Shown one piece after another: positions 1-12,600 of a stretch of DNA of 64,000 bases. Under the pieces are notes generated by a model that saw only the letters and a list, made by a program, of their open reading frames with translations, ran no database searches and was not told where the DNA came from. The first letter of the stretch is position 1, and the number at the start of each line of letters is the position of its first letter. The DNA lies in contig OY811982.1 of the NCBI GenBank assembly GCA_963681505.1, forward strand, positions 1,837,156 to 1,901,155, given 5' to 3'. The DNA comes from Eunapius fragilis. Taxonomy: Eukaryota; Porifera; Demospongiae; Spongillida; Spongillidae. Position numbers and translations under genes: made by a program.

Positions 1-260
1 AGTCTGCCATTAATGCCGCGTGCACGGTTTTTTTAATGTGACGAAGTTTAGCTACAGGAATTGAGCAGAATAGTTGCCAAGGTTGTAAAGGAGGCAAAAG
101 CATACTTAGCACATTGTAATGATACATTCTATCTACAAGTGACCACATGTTGACATCTATTGAATTATATTTAAAATTTGTCCAGCTCTGAAATTGAATT
201 CCAAATAAAATGTTTTGCTTACACTGCAATTGGTAATGGTGTTGTTTTCCATATACCTAC

Positions 261-617
261 TTGAAGCAAGGTACATTCAAGCCATGCACCAGCAGTAGAA
301 ATGCAGAAGAAATTGAAGCAGACACCAGCTCAGGTGGTAAAGAGGACAAGGCTGATGTCAATGATGGTGATGATGAAGATGAAGATGATGATGACAATGA
401 TGCTATAACTGCAAATCACTCAGTTGATTATATTTTTGGTGAAGAAGACAAAGAGAATGAAGGTGATGATGACCTTGAACAGGAGATCTGCTCTGAAGTT
501 AAGGATAATGGCATTGCACCTTCAAAATACTTAATGTATGGAAATGGTGACCCGTTACGGGGTGCAAAGTTGCTAACAGGAGTTTGTGTTGGGGGGAAAA
601 ATCTGGCCTTGGCATAG
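261..617 (+). CDS. Acidic low-complexity open frame, function unknown
   Basis: An open stretch of 118 codons that I do not recognise. Its centre is a run of Asp/Glu codons (about residues 30-85), and the last third has no family motif I can name. The GAT/GAA-rich DNA could be a simple repeat that happens to stay open, or an exon of a degraded gene or element. No matching second exon is obvious, although a similar acidic, charged segment is open at 1015-1160. No promoter or splice context decides the case. Confidence 0.2.
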   Translation: MKQGTFKPCTSSRNAEEIEADTSSGGKEDKADVNDGDDEDEDDDDNDAITANHSVDYIFGEEDKENEGDDDLEQEICSEVKDNGIAPSKYLMYGNGDPLRGAKLLTGVCVGGKNLALA

Positions 618-2640
618 TCATGGGACCTCGTGATCTAAATATGAAAGTTCACAATCATGCATGTGACGAGCCTTTGCTTCAAAAGGATATGGTGGCTTCA
701 GCAGTCCGCCTAGCTATAATGTCTTGATCGCGACTCAGAGGGTGAAAATTAGGGATGGTCGATCACAAGCAGAGGAATATGATCTTGCTGCAAATTTAGA
801 TATTTCAGAACAGAATTTAACTCTGAAAGCACCAAGGTTGGGCACGACGTCCACAACGTGGTGCTCAGTACGGACGAACATACCTTGAACCATATAAGAA
901 AGACATAAGGGAGATGTTTGATCATGGCACTCGTGTCTCCACAGACAAGGTGAGTCCATGTGCAATGTTGTAATCCTTCCAGTTGCTCCATCCAGGTCGG
1001 TACATGCACTTTACCTTGTGAAAACGAGATTCGGGCTGAAATTACTAGATTGTTTGGAAGGAAGAAAAGCAGTGATAAGGATAATATAACCAGTGCTGAA
1101 AGCGATAATGATGACGGGACTGAGGGTAGAAAAGAAACAATCTACCCCGGCAATATATAAAACCTTTAGAAGAACTCGTACAACAGAACCCAACAATCAA
1201 ATTAGCCTGAAGAAGCACTAGGCAAACTCAAAGCTGCATGCACTGGCAAACCAAACTGAGCATGATAAAGCGATATAAACTAAATTAAAGCAAGCAGCTT
1301 GAAAAGAAAATTCAAAATAAGAGAGAAAGCGAACCTTTTGTAGACAAGTTTACAATTTGCACGTACTCACTTCATGTTGTTATTTTTTTCTAAGCATATA
1401 CCGTTATCTGGTACATGTACAAACCCATACAGGCGCAAGCTAGCATCTCGATATGGCACATTTAGCTGCATGTATGCTTTGTAGCTCTATATAGACATGC
1501 AGGATAGAGGAGTAGTTAATGATTGCCAGCTTTGAATGATCTGTACAACCCTTGATACGACTGGAACTCCAAGCACCGTACCAGCCATGTGAACTATAAA
1601 AGCACGATACATACCGTATGGGTGCACGTGCGTACGCGCGGTAACGCACCCTCATTTTATAAATTGACTAAAAGGTGTATGCGGTAAAGCACTGAGCAAG
1701 TGTAAGAAACAAATAATACACTTTGCAGCAAACAATCCTAAGGTCAAAAGTCAAACGGAGCCTTTTTTTTTTTCACGATCTGAAATATATACATTTCTGA
1801 CGTTTGAACACAGTGAATTAGGCAGAAATTTAGCTCCCTCCCAAATGTGATTGGTTGTATAGCACGTGATGGGCCACGTGGTTGGGGGTTTAAAAGGCTG
1901 GTACCTTAGTATGAGTGTTCATTCTAAGCTTGTGTGCACCTTGCTGCAAACTTTGTGTTGTTGTTGTTTGGTTTGGTGGTGTTTTATCTGTCCTATAGGT
2001 GCAAAGCTTGATCAGGGAGTAGACCTTGAAGGCTGGCTGGATCTTTCTATGAACTATTTGTGTGTGTACCTGTTTGCAGAGCGATTGTTGGGTTATTTTT
2101 CCTGCCTTGAGGTTTTCTCCCAAAAATGGGTTTTTCCTCACTGTGGGTTTTTTCCGTGAGGGGGTGTGGGCCCACCCCCTCAAAATCAAATTTTGTTTGT
2201 GGCCCCGCTCTAAGGGTTGTGTGATGTTTTGTAATGCTGTGTGGTTGGATCAAGCCTTGGTGGCTGTGATCATCTTGCTGTGGTTGTTTTAAGTGGTTGT
2301 GTGTGTTTGGTGGCAGCGTGCACAATGAAGCTAAACCAATATTCTATTTGGTTATTTGGGGGGAAGGAGGGTGCTATACAGTGGGCATGTGGGAGGGAGC
2401 GGTTTTCACCGATTTGGACCCTCCTAGCTACACACCAGAGTGTCTTTATTTTCAAGCCGACCATCGGTCCTCACGCTGAAGACACCACTGAGTTGTTGTT
2501 TCAATGGTTGTAGACATAAAATCCTGTGTCAAAATAATCGTCAGTGGACCTTTCATATTTACACTTCCTCCAAATTTTGGCCGTTTTCACCCACTTTATT
2601 CACGGATACGGTGTTAATACAATTCTTACCAGAAATAGGT
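618..2640. other. Left flank without a recognisable gene
   Basis: Both strands contain only short, mutually contradictory open frames. Visible details are a pair of CACGTG boxes near 1863-1880 and a GGGTTTTT/CCTCA-rich stretch at 2085-2180. Nothing supports a gene model. Confidence 0.6.
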
Positions 2641-2700
2641 ATTGGTTGTATACTTGTATCGAAGGCAAGCCATGGAGATCTGTGGATGCTTTTAAGCAAA

Positions 2701-2850
2701 TGATAGTTGGAATGAGTGATGTTCTTTTTACCACGATTTCTGCTACTGCCAGTCAAGGTCTCTCACTACACGCAAGATTTCCTGCTGCTATAGCATATAG
2801 AACTACCTGCTGCAGCTGTGAACAGGTAAGAGAGGATGCCCGTATTTTAT
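2701..2850. repeat. Copy of the plexin 3' flank, upstream of plexin copy 1
   Basis: This segment (from TAGTTGGAATGAGTG to GGTAAGAGAGGATG) recurs just downstream of both plexin stop codons, at about 38208-38335 and 57240-57355. A 3'-flank segment lying in front of copy 1 is what a head-to-tail tandem array would leave. It may mark the end of a third plexin copy to the left or the breakpoint of the duplication. Confidence 0.6.
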
Positions 2851-2916
2851 TCGATATTATATTACGTAATGCTACATTGAAATTGTTTAAATTGATCAGT
2901 AATTGAAATTGATTGT

Positions 2917-5900
2917 ATGCATGTATCGACAAATATGAGCTGCCTCACCATCTGGGTAGCCATCTTCTACATCGTTCTCGGCCACCTGCTCTTTGACAAG
3001 TGCAGCGCGCAGGCCTTGAACCGTTTTGACGTCAACACCGGCACGGCAAACGTTGCAGTCGTCAGTTCCCGCGGCCAAGTGTTCGTGGGCGCCAATCTCG
3101 CGGGTAGCAGCGGGTGCTATCTTTACAGTCTGGATGGCAACCTGGGGCAGCGAGACAAGGTGCAATGTCGCAGCGGTGTGTCCATTTTGAAGTTGGTCCA
3201 TGCACTTGGCCCAGATGGGGGCACCGTCGTAGCCTGTATGAGTGATAGGTCCTGTATTGAATACTCCAGTAACAACTTGACAGCAGGGCCAGTCAGAATA
3301 TTTCAAAACGCTTTTACTACAACTAGCGATGATGGCATTGCATTGGTGAGTGCCCCGGTCATCGGGGGAGGAAACAGCTTCTACGTAGGCAGTAGCAACG
3401 GTACTGTGATCCTTATTGGTCAGTATGGACTTGACGGGGCAGCTGGGAGTGTGAGCAGGTCATCAGGAAACTTGTTTGGTGTGACTGCAGGCTCGTTCAC
3501 TCGCAACTGGTTTGGAGGGTTTGTGGCGGGCTTCTATACATACTTTGTTGTACTTGATTTAAGCCCATCTAGAGCTGGAATGAGGGTGTTGAGAGTGTGT
3601 GACAACAGCAATGAGACATCAGTGGCTGCCATGTATGAAGCAGAGGTAAACTGCTACAGTTCATCTGCTGTGGATGAAACCAGTAAAGTTGTGGGTGTGT
3701 CTCTATTGGAGTCATTCCCCAGTGGTGGAACCACACTAGTTATTGGACTTGTGACACCAAATGCTCCTCTCATTAGTCGTGTGTGCACTGTTGGACTGTC
3801 TTCAGTGGACAGTGCCATGAACACTGCCTCTTGTTCAGGCACCAGCTTACCATGGAGGGATACTGTCTCTTCTGCTCAGTCTTGCCCCAACAGATGCAAC
3901 ATTCCATCACCAGGAGCAGTGGAAGGATCAGCAATTACATTAGGAACAGCTGATATACCTGTAACTAGCTCAAACACTTTCACCTCCACCTTGGCATTCA
4001 ACTATGAATCTCTTGCATTACTGTTCATAGCCAGTGGATCATCTCTACAAACAGTGAGATTGAACTAAGATAATAGGATTCTCATCATTTCCTTTATCTG
4101 CCCCTCCCTCTCTAACAGTACAACATAACCAGTGCATCTGCAACAATTTTCTCCACATGGACAATGCCTGGTCCTGTGACCAGGCTGACATGGACTAGTG
4201 GACAGAACTATGTCTATGCCATCACAACCACTTCAGTAGGCCAATGACCATGTAGGGTGCCCATGTGACCCCTCCCCCTCTTCCCCCATAGGTGGTCCAA
4301 GTTCCCATAGAGCAGTGTTCCAGTTTCACTGACTGTCTGAGCTGTGCAGCTATTGTTAACCCTCTGTGTGGATGGTGTTCTGTGGAGCAGAAGTGTTCTC
4401 GAAGGTCACAGTGTCAGAACAGCACAGTGTCAACAAGATGGGTACAGGGTGGCACAAGCCTATGTCTCTCCAATACCAGTGTGACCCCAACCAAGTTTGT
4501 ACTGGAAACGCCAACTAATGTATGTGAGCTAGGATATAATTATGATCATGATCATATTTATACTCATGCAGATAACCCTTACAATCAGTTCTGGTCTTCC
4601 TCCCTTACTGACTGGAGAGAGCTTCCTATGTTTGTTGGCCACTGATAGTGGAGTGACCATCTCAGTACCATACTCAAAGGTCAACCAGACCACCTTCAAA
4701 TCCAACATCACTGGTGCTATATCACAACTGAATGTTGCAAAGCTAGGTATGTGGGGACATAGGGCTGTGTGCAAATGATGGTCATGGAATCTGATTGATA
4801 TCTTTAATTTCCAGTGGTGAATGTTGGCTTTGGCAGTTCAAGTCTAAAAATTCCATTTGCTACTACTAAACTGACTACATACAACTGTGCTGCAGCCACA
4901 AGGTATTAGGACTGATGTGTAGGTACTATACATGTCATATTTGCTCTGCAGTTGTAGCATCTGTCTCCAGAGTGATGGTGTGTGTGTGTGGTGTAATGTG
5001 GAGAAGAGATGTACTGCAGTGACCTCATCTTGTGCTAATGTCATCTCTGTGAGTTGAGATGTCTCCTATATGATATGTCATATCCATCCATCATCAGGTG
5101 AACCCAGCTAGTAATCAGACATATTTAGATGTGTGTCCATCTCTACTCAATGGTACCTACCTGTTACCTGTGACAGTCAGTAGAACACTTGTTTTGGACA
5201 CGAAGAACCTTCCCTCACAGGTACTGACAGTTTATTTTGTAGTTCTCTATACCTCTATGTGCTTGTTTTCTGATGCTGGTAGTTTTTTCTGTGATTCTCA
5301 ATATCTCAAGACCTTTGTCCATTTCCTAAAGTACTAGGAGCTCATTTTAGCACATAATTAATATATTCATGCAGTGTTGTTGTTGTAGGTGCGGCCTTTT
5401 GTAAAGGTACAATGAAGTACATCAGATGTACCACCCCCATGTGCTAATCACCTGGTGTGGTACTACCATCATGTGCTCATCATCTAATGTGGTACCACCC
5501 TCATGTGCTGATCTTATCATGTCATGTGCTGATCATGTCATGTCATGTGCTGATCATCTCATGAGGTACCACCTTCATGATCATCTCTTGCATATCACTG
5601 ATATCAGTGATGTAATAATGTACCTTTAATATACATATCTCATTCACTTATCAGCCATGTTCATATGTCAGTCAACTACCTTACCTGCTGTGGTAGCTGT
5701 GTGGAGTACATGAGGATGTTGTCATAGTGTCGAAAGTTGTCCTCATGATGGTTGTTGGAAAGGATACTTATGAAAAACACCTCATTATGAAGGGGAATTA
5801 GGGACGGAAGGGGATGGGGTACATGTTTGGTGTGTTGTATGATGCTGCAGAGTAGGTAAAAATAAACATCCTACATATGTATGAGATTGTATTTTGTGGT

Positions 5901-8720
5901 AGCTGTGGTCTCATATGGGAAGTGTATGTTCATGTTATCCACTAGTGTGTATGTGTGCCTACTACTGGCAGGAATAAAGTTGGCTTCCTAATGTGTGGGT
6001 TAGCCTCAGCAGGAATTTTGGGCCCTCATGCAGATTGCAAATATTTGGGGGGGAGGGGGCAGATTGTATGAGAGTGGGTACAAAGAGAAGAGCATTGAAT
6101 TTGTAAGGTGCTGTTTGTACTGAAAGATGTCCACTAGAACATGTGTCTCTCTGGTACATGCATATATAAGCCCTAGTTTTACGATTATGTCTGTAAAGCC
6201 TTACAATTTATGGCTGTTGAACAATTTATTATTTCCCTCCAGTTTCCCGGGTATAAGTACCTCTGTGGTCTTCAATCATCAACCTTCTCTCTCCTCCTAC
6301 CTACCAGCTACATCAGTAATACCTCCATTAGGTGTATGTATACTGCAGTTCAGGTGAGGAGTGGGGTGATGTCATCTCCTCTATCAAGATGGCTACCCTC
6401 TCCCCCCAGATCTCCCTTCCAGTTGGAACCACTAGTATGGTAGCTAATATCAGTCTTATTTGGACCAACAGTGGTACAGTTATGTACCCAATTGATCCTC
6501 TTGGAGTCATTCAAGGTGAGGACATGGGTGTTCATAGGTGTAGGAAGGGGGAGTTTCAAGTGTGGGGACTATAGTCCCCCACTCCCACTTCTTATTCAGC
6601 ATCAGGGCCCAATTAAATAAACTATGTTGGCGTGGTTTCAAAAATTTGCTCCATTACCATGCATACAGCTTATTGCAACTTCAAAACAAATAGCTGTCAA
6701 ATAAACCAGTCAATGCACCTCCCATTTCCACACTCATTTTTGAATACTTAATTCAGTCCCCCTGCGTTTTGACCCAATTGATATGTCACTGGTGTTTAGT
6801 TCTGACTTTAACTTTCCACCCTCATCTTCAGTGACACTGTATGACTGTTCTGCATTCTCTGCTCCTGTGTGTACCTCCTGCCTGGCTGTCAACATTGGTA
6901 CTGGGTATGACTGTGGATGGTGTAATGGTATCAGCAGTTGTGTTGCACCAGAAACCTGCTCTTCAACATTTGCCATCCAACCAAACCAATGCCCCTCTCC
7001 TGTGTTGGGCTATGTCTCTCCAACCTCTGGTCCATTTGGAGGAGGGACAAGACTGACCATCACAGGCACTAACCTTGGAGTGACAGTTGGGGACATTGTT
7101 AGTGTGACTGTGGGAGGAGTGTCTTGTATGGTACTGCCAGATTGGTACATAGCAGGGATACAGATTGAGTGTGTCACTGGAACATACACCTCTGGAGGGA
7201 TGCAGAATGTGATAATAACTATTAATAGATCTAGCACCATGGCAACAGCACAATCCAACCTCCAGTACACATATGTGAGGCCATCCATCTCTTCAGTATT
7301 TCCAAAGTCAGGACCAATGTCAGGAGGTACTAATGTTGTGATTGGAGGAATGTTCCTGAATGTTGGTAATGGAGTGAAAGGAGTACTACTGAATGGAGCT
7401 GTGTGTGTCATATTGTGAGTTGAAGATTTCCATCCACCATGATGTGTCCATGACCACTGTTGTACACCTCCACAGACAGTCATCACTCACACAGGTCACA
7501 TGCACATCATCTGCACAGAATGTGACAGGTGTTGGTTTGGTGACAGTCTACATTGACAGTGAAGTGACCACCAACACTGGAGTCACCTTTGAATATTCAA
7601 ACAACCCCAATTCCACTTCAGTGTCTCCTGTTAGGACCATACCAGCGTAAGTCCTAACCATGGTTAAACCATTGCTTGATGTTCATTCTTCCTCAGTGGA
7701 GGTATCATTCTGACCTTCACTGGAGCCTACCTCAATGTTACCCAGAAGGCTACCTTCCAGTTGATAACAAATGGAATGATGAAGGTATAATGCTAGAAAC
7801 ACAATGGCTAACAAGAACTACCTTATGTTATGTTTCTCCACCATCCTCTTCCTCCATCTCAGCTGGAATCCCTATGTAACCAGACATTCACCACTCTCAA
7901 GTGTTATGCTCCACCCCTGGGTTCAGATCTCAGTGGACCAGGTGTGTACCTGTTCCCTGGCATCAACTACACCATTAAGATGGATGGAGCTCCTGGACCA
8001 GTTGGAGACCCTCTGAAGATTGGAGTGGTCCCAAATCCTGTCTTCACATCTATCAATAATGATGACCTCACCCAGACGATTGGTTCTGTTAAGATCATAA
8101 GAATCAATGTAAGAGACTTGGTAGTCATAACAGTGATAGAAGTGATGATCAAGTGATCCCCTTATGTCAGGGTATGAACATCATGAGTGTTGATGTCCTC
8201 TCTGAGATCATGGTGACAGTTGGAGGAGAGAGATGTGCAATAGACCTGGGAACTACTACTGATACCGTGAGGGGCCCCATCTTACCTCGTGTCCATATCC
8301 ATGCCAATATTTTAATGTCCCAACAGGTCCTATCCTGTCAGCCACTTCAAAACATCACTGTATTGTCCACTGGTTCATCTAGGAAACGACGAACACCCTC
8401 TAATGGCATGGTATGATCTTTGAACCAAACATCCTTATGTATGAGTGCATGTTTTCCTCAGGTTGTAGTATCAGTGGGCAGATTCCTATACTATACACCT
8501 GGCAGAATCATGTTTGTGGTTGTATCACCACTCTCAGTAGCCGGGGTGGCAGGAGGTGTGGCAGGAGGTGGAGTCATCCTCCTCCTCCTCCTGGTACTGG
8601 TTGTGGCCATCATATTGTTGATCCACAGAAGGGATTCTTTGAAGAAGAGTCGTCAGGTGGATGCTCTGATGATACAGATGGAGACACTAGAGACCAACAT
8701 GGCTGAGGAATGCAAGAGAG
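2917..8720 (+). CDS. Plexin copy 1: Sema/PSI/IPT ectodomain and membrane exons 1-16
   Basis: Exons by splice sites and phase: 2917-4053, 4119-4235, 4292-4519, 4572-4746, 4815-4902, 4952-5048, 5098-5220, 6243-6353, 6410-6515, 6832-7414, 7476-7646, 7697-7784, 7863-8108, 8171-8266, 8327-8410, 8462-8720. Exons 1-2 form a diverged Sema-like propeller. Cys-rich PSI modules lie in exon 3 (CSSFTDCLSC, CGWC), exons 5-6 (CSICLQSDGVCVWC) and exon 10 (CTSCLAV, CGWCNG). IPT/TIG folds begin in exon 10 (SPTSGPFGGGT, FPKSGPMSGGTN) and continue into exons 11-14. Exon 15 ends with the basic site RKRR, a furin-type motif just outside the membrane. Exon 16 encodes a Gly/Val/Leu membrane helix followed by HRRDSLKK and a short coiled-coil-like segment. 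The frame is unbroken. Confidence 0.85.
5400..5600. repeat. Imperfect tandem repeat in plexin copy 1 intron 7
   Basis: The motif CATGTGCTGATCAT with GGTACCACC blocks recurs four to five times with varying spacing. It lies in the 1-kb intron between exons 7 and 8. The rest of that intron (5600-6240) shows nothing recognisable. Confidence 0.55.
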
Positions 8721-9358
8721 GTAATGTTACCTCTGTGTGCGCGTGTGTTTGTGTGTGTATGTGTGTGTGTGTGCATGTGCGTGCGTATTAAAGCCCATGC
8801 ATGAATAACATAATCTCGAAAGTAAGATTTATTATTTTAAGCAGCCCAATTCACGAGTTGAATGACAATTCCATGTGGCTTCTACATGGATTCATTATAA
8901 AAGCACTTACACTTTAAAAAAAAAAGCTAACTATAAGTGGTTTAAACAGACTTTGCACTATGGGTTATAATTGACACTATCAGTTTAGCGACGGGTGTTC
9001 CGTGAAAATCCGGGCGGTTTTTTTTTTTTTTGTGACCTCAGCCTCACAATTAATGCTTGATATACAATAAGGGAATCAAGGGCTGTAGCCCCAAGTGCCA
9101 AAGCTTAAAGAGAAGTACTCCTTGCTGTCCAGGTGTCATACTTTTCTCTCCCGGTTGCAATAATATTGTCCTTGGCCTTGATGCTCTCAGTTTGTTCTTT
9201 GATATTGGTTAGTGTACGTAAGCAGGCTATTACCACCATTCCCTCCTATCAGAATGTCCGTTGCGCTCTAGCAGGGCAATGCTCGTTCAGTTGAGTGGTT
9301 TGCCTAAAAAAAATCGAGCGAGAAAATGTGCACGCATTTTGCACTGGTACACCGAATG

Positions 9359-9399
9359 GAAGCTAGCCCCACATTCCTCAGCCCCACATTCCTTGCGGT
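9359..9399 (+). repeat. Left terminal inverted repeat of the large transposon
   Basis: The core TAGCCCCACATTCCTCAGCC is followed by a second CACATTCC and TGCGGT. It matches, inverted and with small differences, 24879-24929. The weak match may extend a few bases outward (GGTACACCGAATGGAAG against CGTAACCGCGTAGAAG). Confidence 0.65.
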
Positions 9400-9477
9400 T
9401 TAACACTTGCATACTGAACATCGGCGCGCGCGGTCTAAGCTATATAGCTATATGTAGCGAACAAGGGAGATTCTAAC

Positions 9478-9627
9478 ATGGCTTCGGTACTTACTGCCAG
9501 CGATTTGAGTGCAAAGAAGGTTACGTTTGCGCAGCAGCTGAATACGTCCCTTCAAAGAACAAGCTATAACGAGAAATCGAAGCGGCACCGATGTGGCGCG
9601 CCAATACCAGTGACTCGCAGAGATAGT
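9478..9627 (+). CDS. Possible first coding exon of the transposon
   Basis: An ATG at 9478 opens 50 codons that reach a GTAAGC donor at 9628, exactly where the first 163-bp unit begins. TATA-like sequence (CTATATAGCTATATG) lies 25-45 bp upstream. The exon ends in phase 0, and the acceptor before 13394 on the far side of the array also starts phase 0. A splice across the whole 3.7-kb array is therefore possible. The peptide is basic and matches no family I know. Without a transcript this stays a proposal. Confidence 0.35.
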
Positions 9628-12600
9628 GTAAGCACTCCAGAGTTATAGCCTCACATTGCTATGCATGTTGTCTGTCAATACAGGCATGTACAAGTGAGCC
9701 TTCATTTCATGGAGCCAAGATGGCCGAATATCTTCATCCAGGAAGGGGTGTGGTCAAACCCAGTGATCCACTAAGACAGTGTGAGCACTCCAGAGTACTG
9801 CTGGTGTATAGCCTCACATTGCTATGCATGTTGTCTGCCAATACAGGCATGTACAAGTGAGCCTTCATTTCATGGAGCCAAGATGGCCGAATATCTTCAT
9901 CCAGGAAGGGGTGTGGTCAAACCCAGTGATCCACAGAGATAGTGTGAGTACTCCAGAGTACTGCTGGTGTATAGCCTCACATTGCTATGCATGTTGTCTG
10001 CCAATACAGGCATATAGATGAGAGCTTACAATAAATGGAGCCAAGATGGCCGAATATCTTCATCCAGGAAGGGGTGTGGTCAAACCCAGTGATCCACTAA
10101 GACAGTGTGAGCACTCCAGAGTACTGCTAGTGTATAGCCTCACATTGCTATGCATTTTGTCTGCCAATACAGGCATGTACAAGTGAGCCTTCATTTCATG
10201 GAGCCAAGATGGCCGAATATCTTCATCCAGGAAGGGGTGTGGTCAAACCCAGTGATCCACAGAGACAGAGTGAGCACTCCAGAGTATTGCTGGTGTATAG
10301 CCTCACATTGCTATGCATGTTGTCTGTCAATACAGGCATGTACAAGTGAGCCTTCATTTCATGGAGCCAAGATGGCCGAATATCTTCATCCAGGAAGGGG
10401 TGTGGTCAAACCCAGTGATCCACAGAGATAGTGTGAGTACTCCAGAGTACTGCTGGTGTATAGCCTCACATTGCTATGCATGTTGTCTGTCAATACAGGC
10501 ATGAACAAGTGAGCCTTCATTTCATGGAGCCAAGATGGCCGAATATCTTCATCCAGGAAGGGGTGTGGTCAAACCCAGTGATCCACAGAGATAGTGTGAG
10601 CACTCCAGAGTACTGCTGGTGTATAGCCTCACATTGCTATGCATGTTGTCTGCCAATACAGGCATGTACAAGTGAGCCTTCATTTCATGGAGCCAAGATG
10701 GCCGAATATCTTCATCCAGGAAGGGGTGTGGTCAAACCCAGTGATCCACAGAGATAGTGTGAGTACTCCAGAGTACTGCTGGTGTATAGCCTCACATTGC
10801 TATGCATGTTGTCTGTCAATACAGGCATGTACAAGTGAGCCTTCATTTCATGGAGCCAAGATGGCCGAATATCTTCATCCAGGAAGGGGTGTGGTCAAAT
10901 CCAGTGATCCACAGAGATAGTGTGAGTACTCCAGAGTACTGCTGGTGTATAGCCTCACATTGCTATGCATGTTGTCTGCCAATACAGGCATGTACAAGTG
11001 AGCCTTCATTTCATGGAGCCAAGATGGCCGAATATCTTCATCCAGGAAGGGGTGTGGTCAAACCCAGTGATCCACTAAGACAGTGTGAGCACTCCAGAGT
11101 ACTGCTGGTGTATAGCCTCACATTGCTATGCATGTTGTCTGCCAATACAGGCATGTACAAGTGAGCCTTCATTTCATGGAGCCAAGATGGCCGAATATCT
11201 TCATCCAGGAAGGGGTGTGGTCAAACCCAGTGATCCACAGAGATAGTGTGAGCACTCCAGAGTACTGCTGGTGTATAGCCTCACATTGCTATGCATGTTG
11301 TCTGCCAATACAGGCATGTACAAGTGAGCCTTCATTTCATGGAGCCAAGATGGCCGAATATCTTCATCCAGGAAGGGGTGTGGTCAAACCCAGTGATCCA
11401 CAGAGATAGTGTGAGTACTCCAGAGTACTGCTGGTGTATAGCCTCACATTGCTATGCATGTTGTCTGTCAATACAGGCATGTACAAGTGAGCCTTCATTT
11501 CATGGAGCCAAGATGGCCGAATATCTTCATCCAGGAAGGGGTGTGGTCAAACCCAGTGATCCACAGAGATAGTGTGAGTACTCCAGAGTACTGCTGGTGT
11601 ATAGCCTCACATTGCTATGCATGTTGTCTGCCAATACAGGCATGTACAAGTGAGCCTTCATTTCATGGAGCCAAGATGGCCGAATATCTTCATCCAGGAA
11701 GGGGTGTGGTCAAACCCAGTGATCCACTAAGACAGTGTGAGCACTCCAGAGTACTGCTGGTGTATAGCCTCACATTGCTATGCATGTTGTCTGCCAATAC
11801 AGGCATGTACAAGTGAGCCTTCATTTCATGGAGCCAAGATGGCCGAATATCTTCATCCAGGAAGGGGTGTAGTCAAACCCAGTGATCCACAGAGATAGTG
11901 TGAGTACTCCAGAGTACTGCTGGTGTATAGCCTCACATTGCTATGCATGTTGTCTGCCAATACAGGCATGTACAAGTGAGCCTTCATTTCATGGAGCCAA
12001 GATGGCCGAATATCTTCATCCAGGAAGGGGTGTGGTCAAACCCAGTGATCCACTAAGACAGTGTGAGCACTCCAGAGTACTGCTGGTGTATAGCCTCACA
12101 TTGCTATGCATGTTGTCTGCCAATACAGGCATGTACAAGTGAGCCTTCATTTCATGGAGCCAAGATGGCCGAATATCTTCATCCAGGAAGGGGTGTGTCA
12201 AACCCAGTGATCCACAGAGACAGAGTGAGCACTCCAGAGTACTGCTGGTGTATAGCCTCACATTGCTATGCATGTTGTCTGCCAATACAGGCATGTACAA
12301 GTGAGCCTTCATTTCATGGATCCAAGATGGCCGAATATCTTCATCCAGGAAGGGGTGTGGTCAAACCCAGTGATCCACTAAGACAGTGTGAGCACTCCAG
12401 AGTACTGCTAGTGTATAGCCTCACATTGTTATGCATGTTGTCTGCCAATACAGGCATGTACAAGTGAGCCTTCATTTCATGGAGCCAAAATGGCCAAATA
12501 CCTTCATCCAGGAAGGGGTGTGGTCAAACCCTGTGATCCACAGAGACAGAGTGAGCACTCCAGAGTACTGCTGGTGTATAGCCTCACATTGCTATGCATG

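Noticed and set aside
1860-1885. Two CACGTG boxes as a promoter element
   Set aside because: No gene start or TATA-like context could be tied to them, and plexin copy 1 starts 1 kb away.
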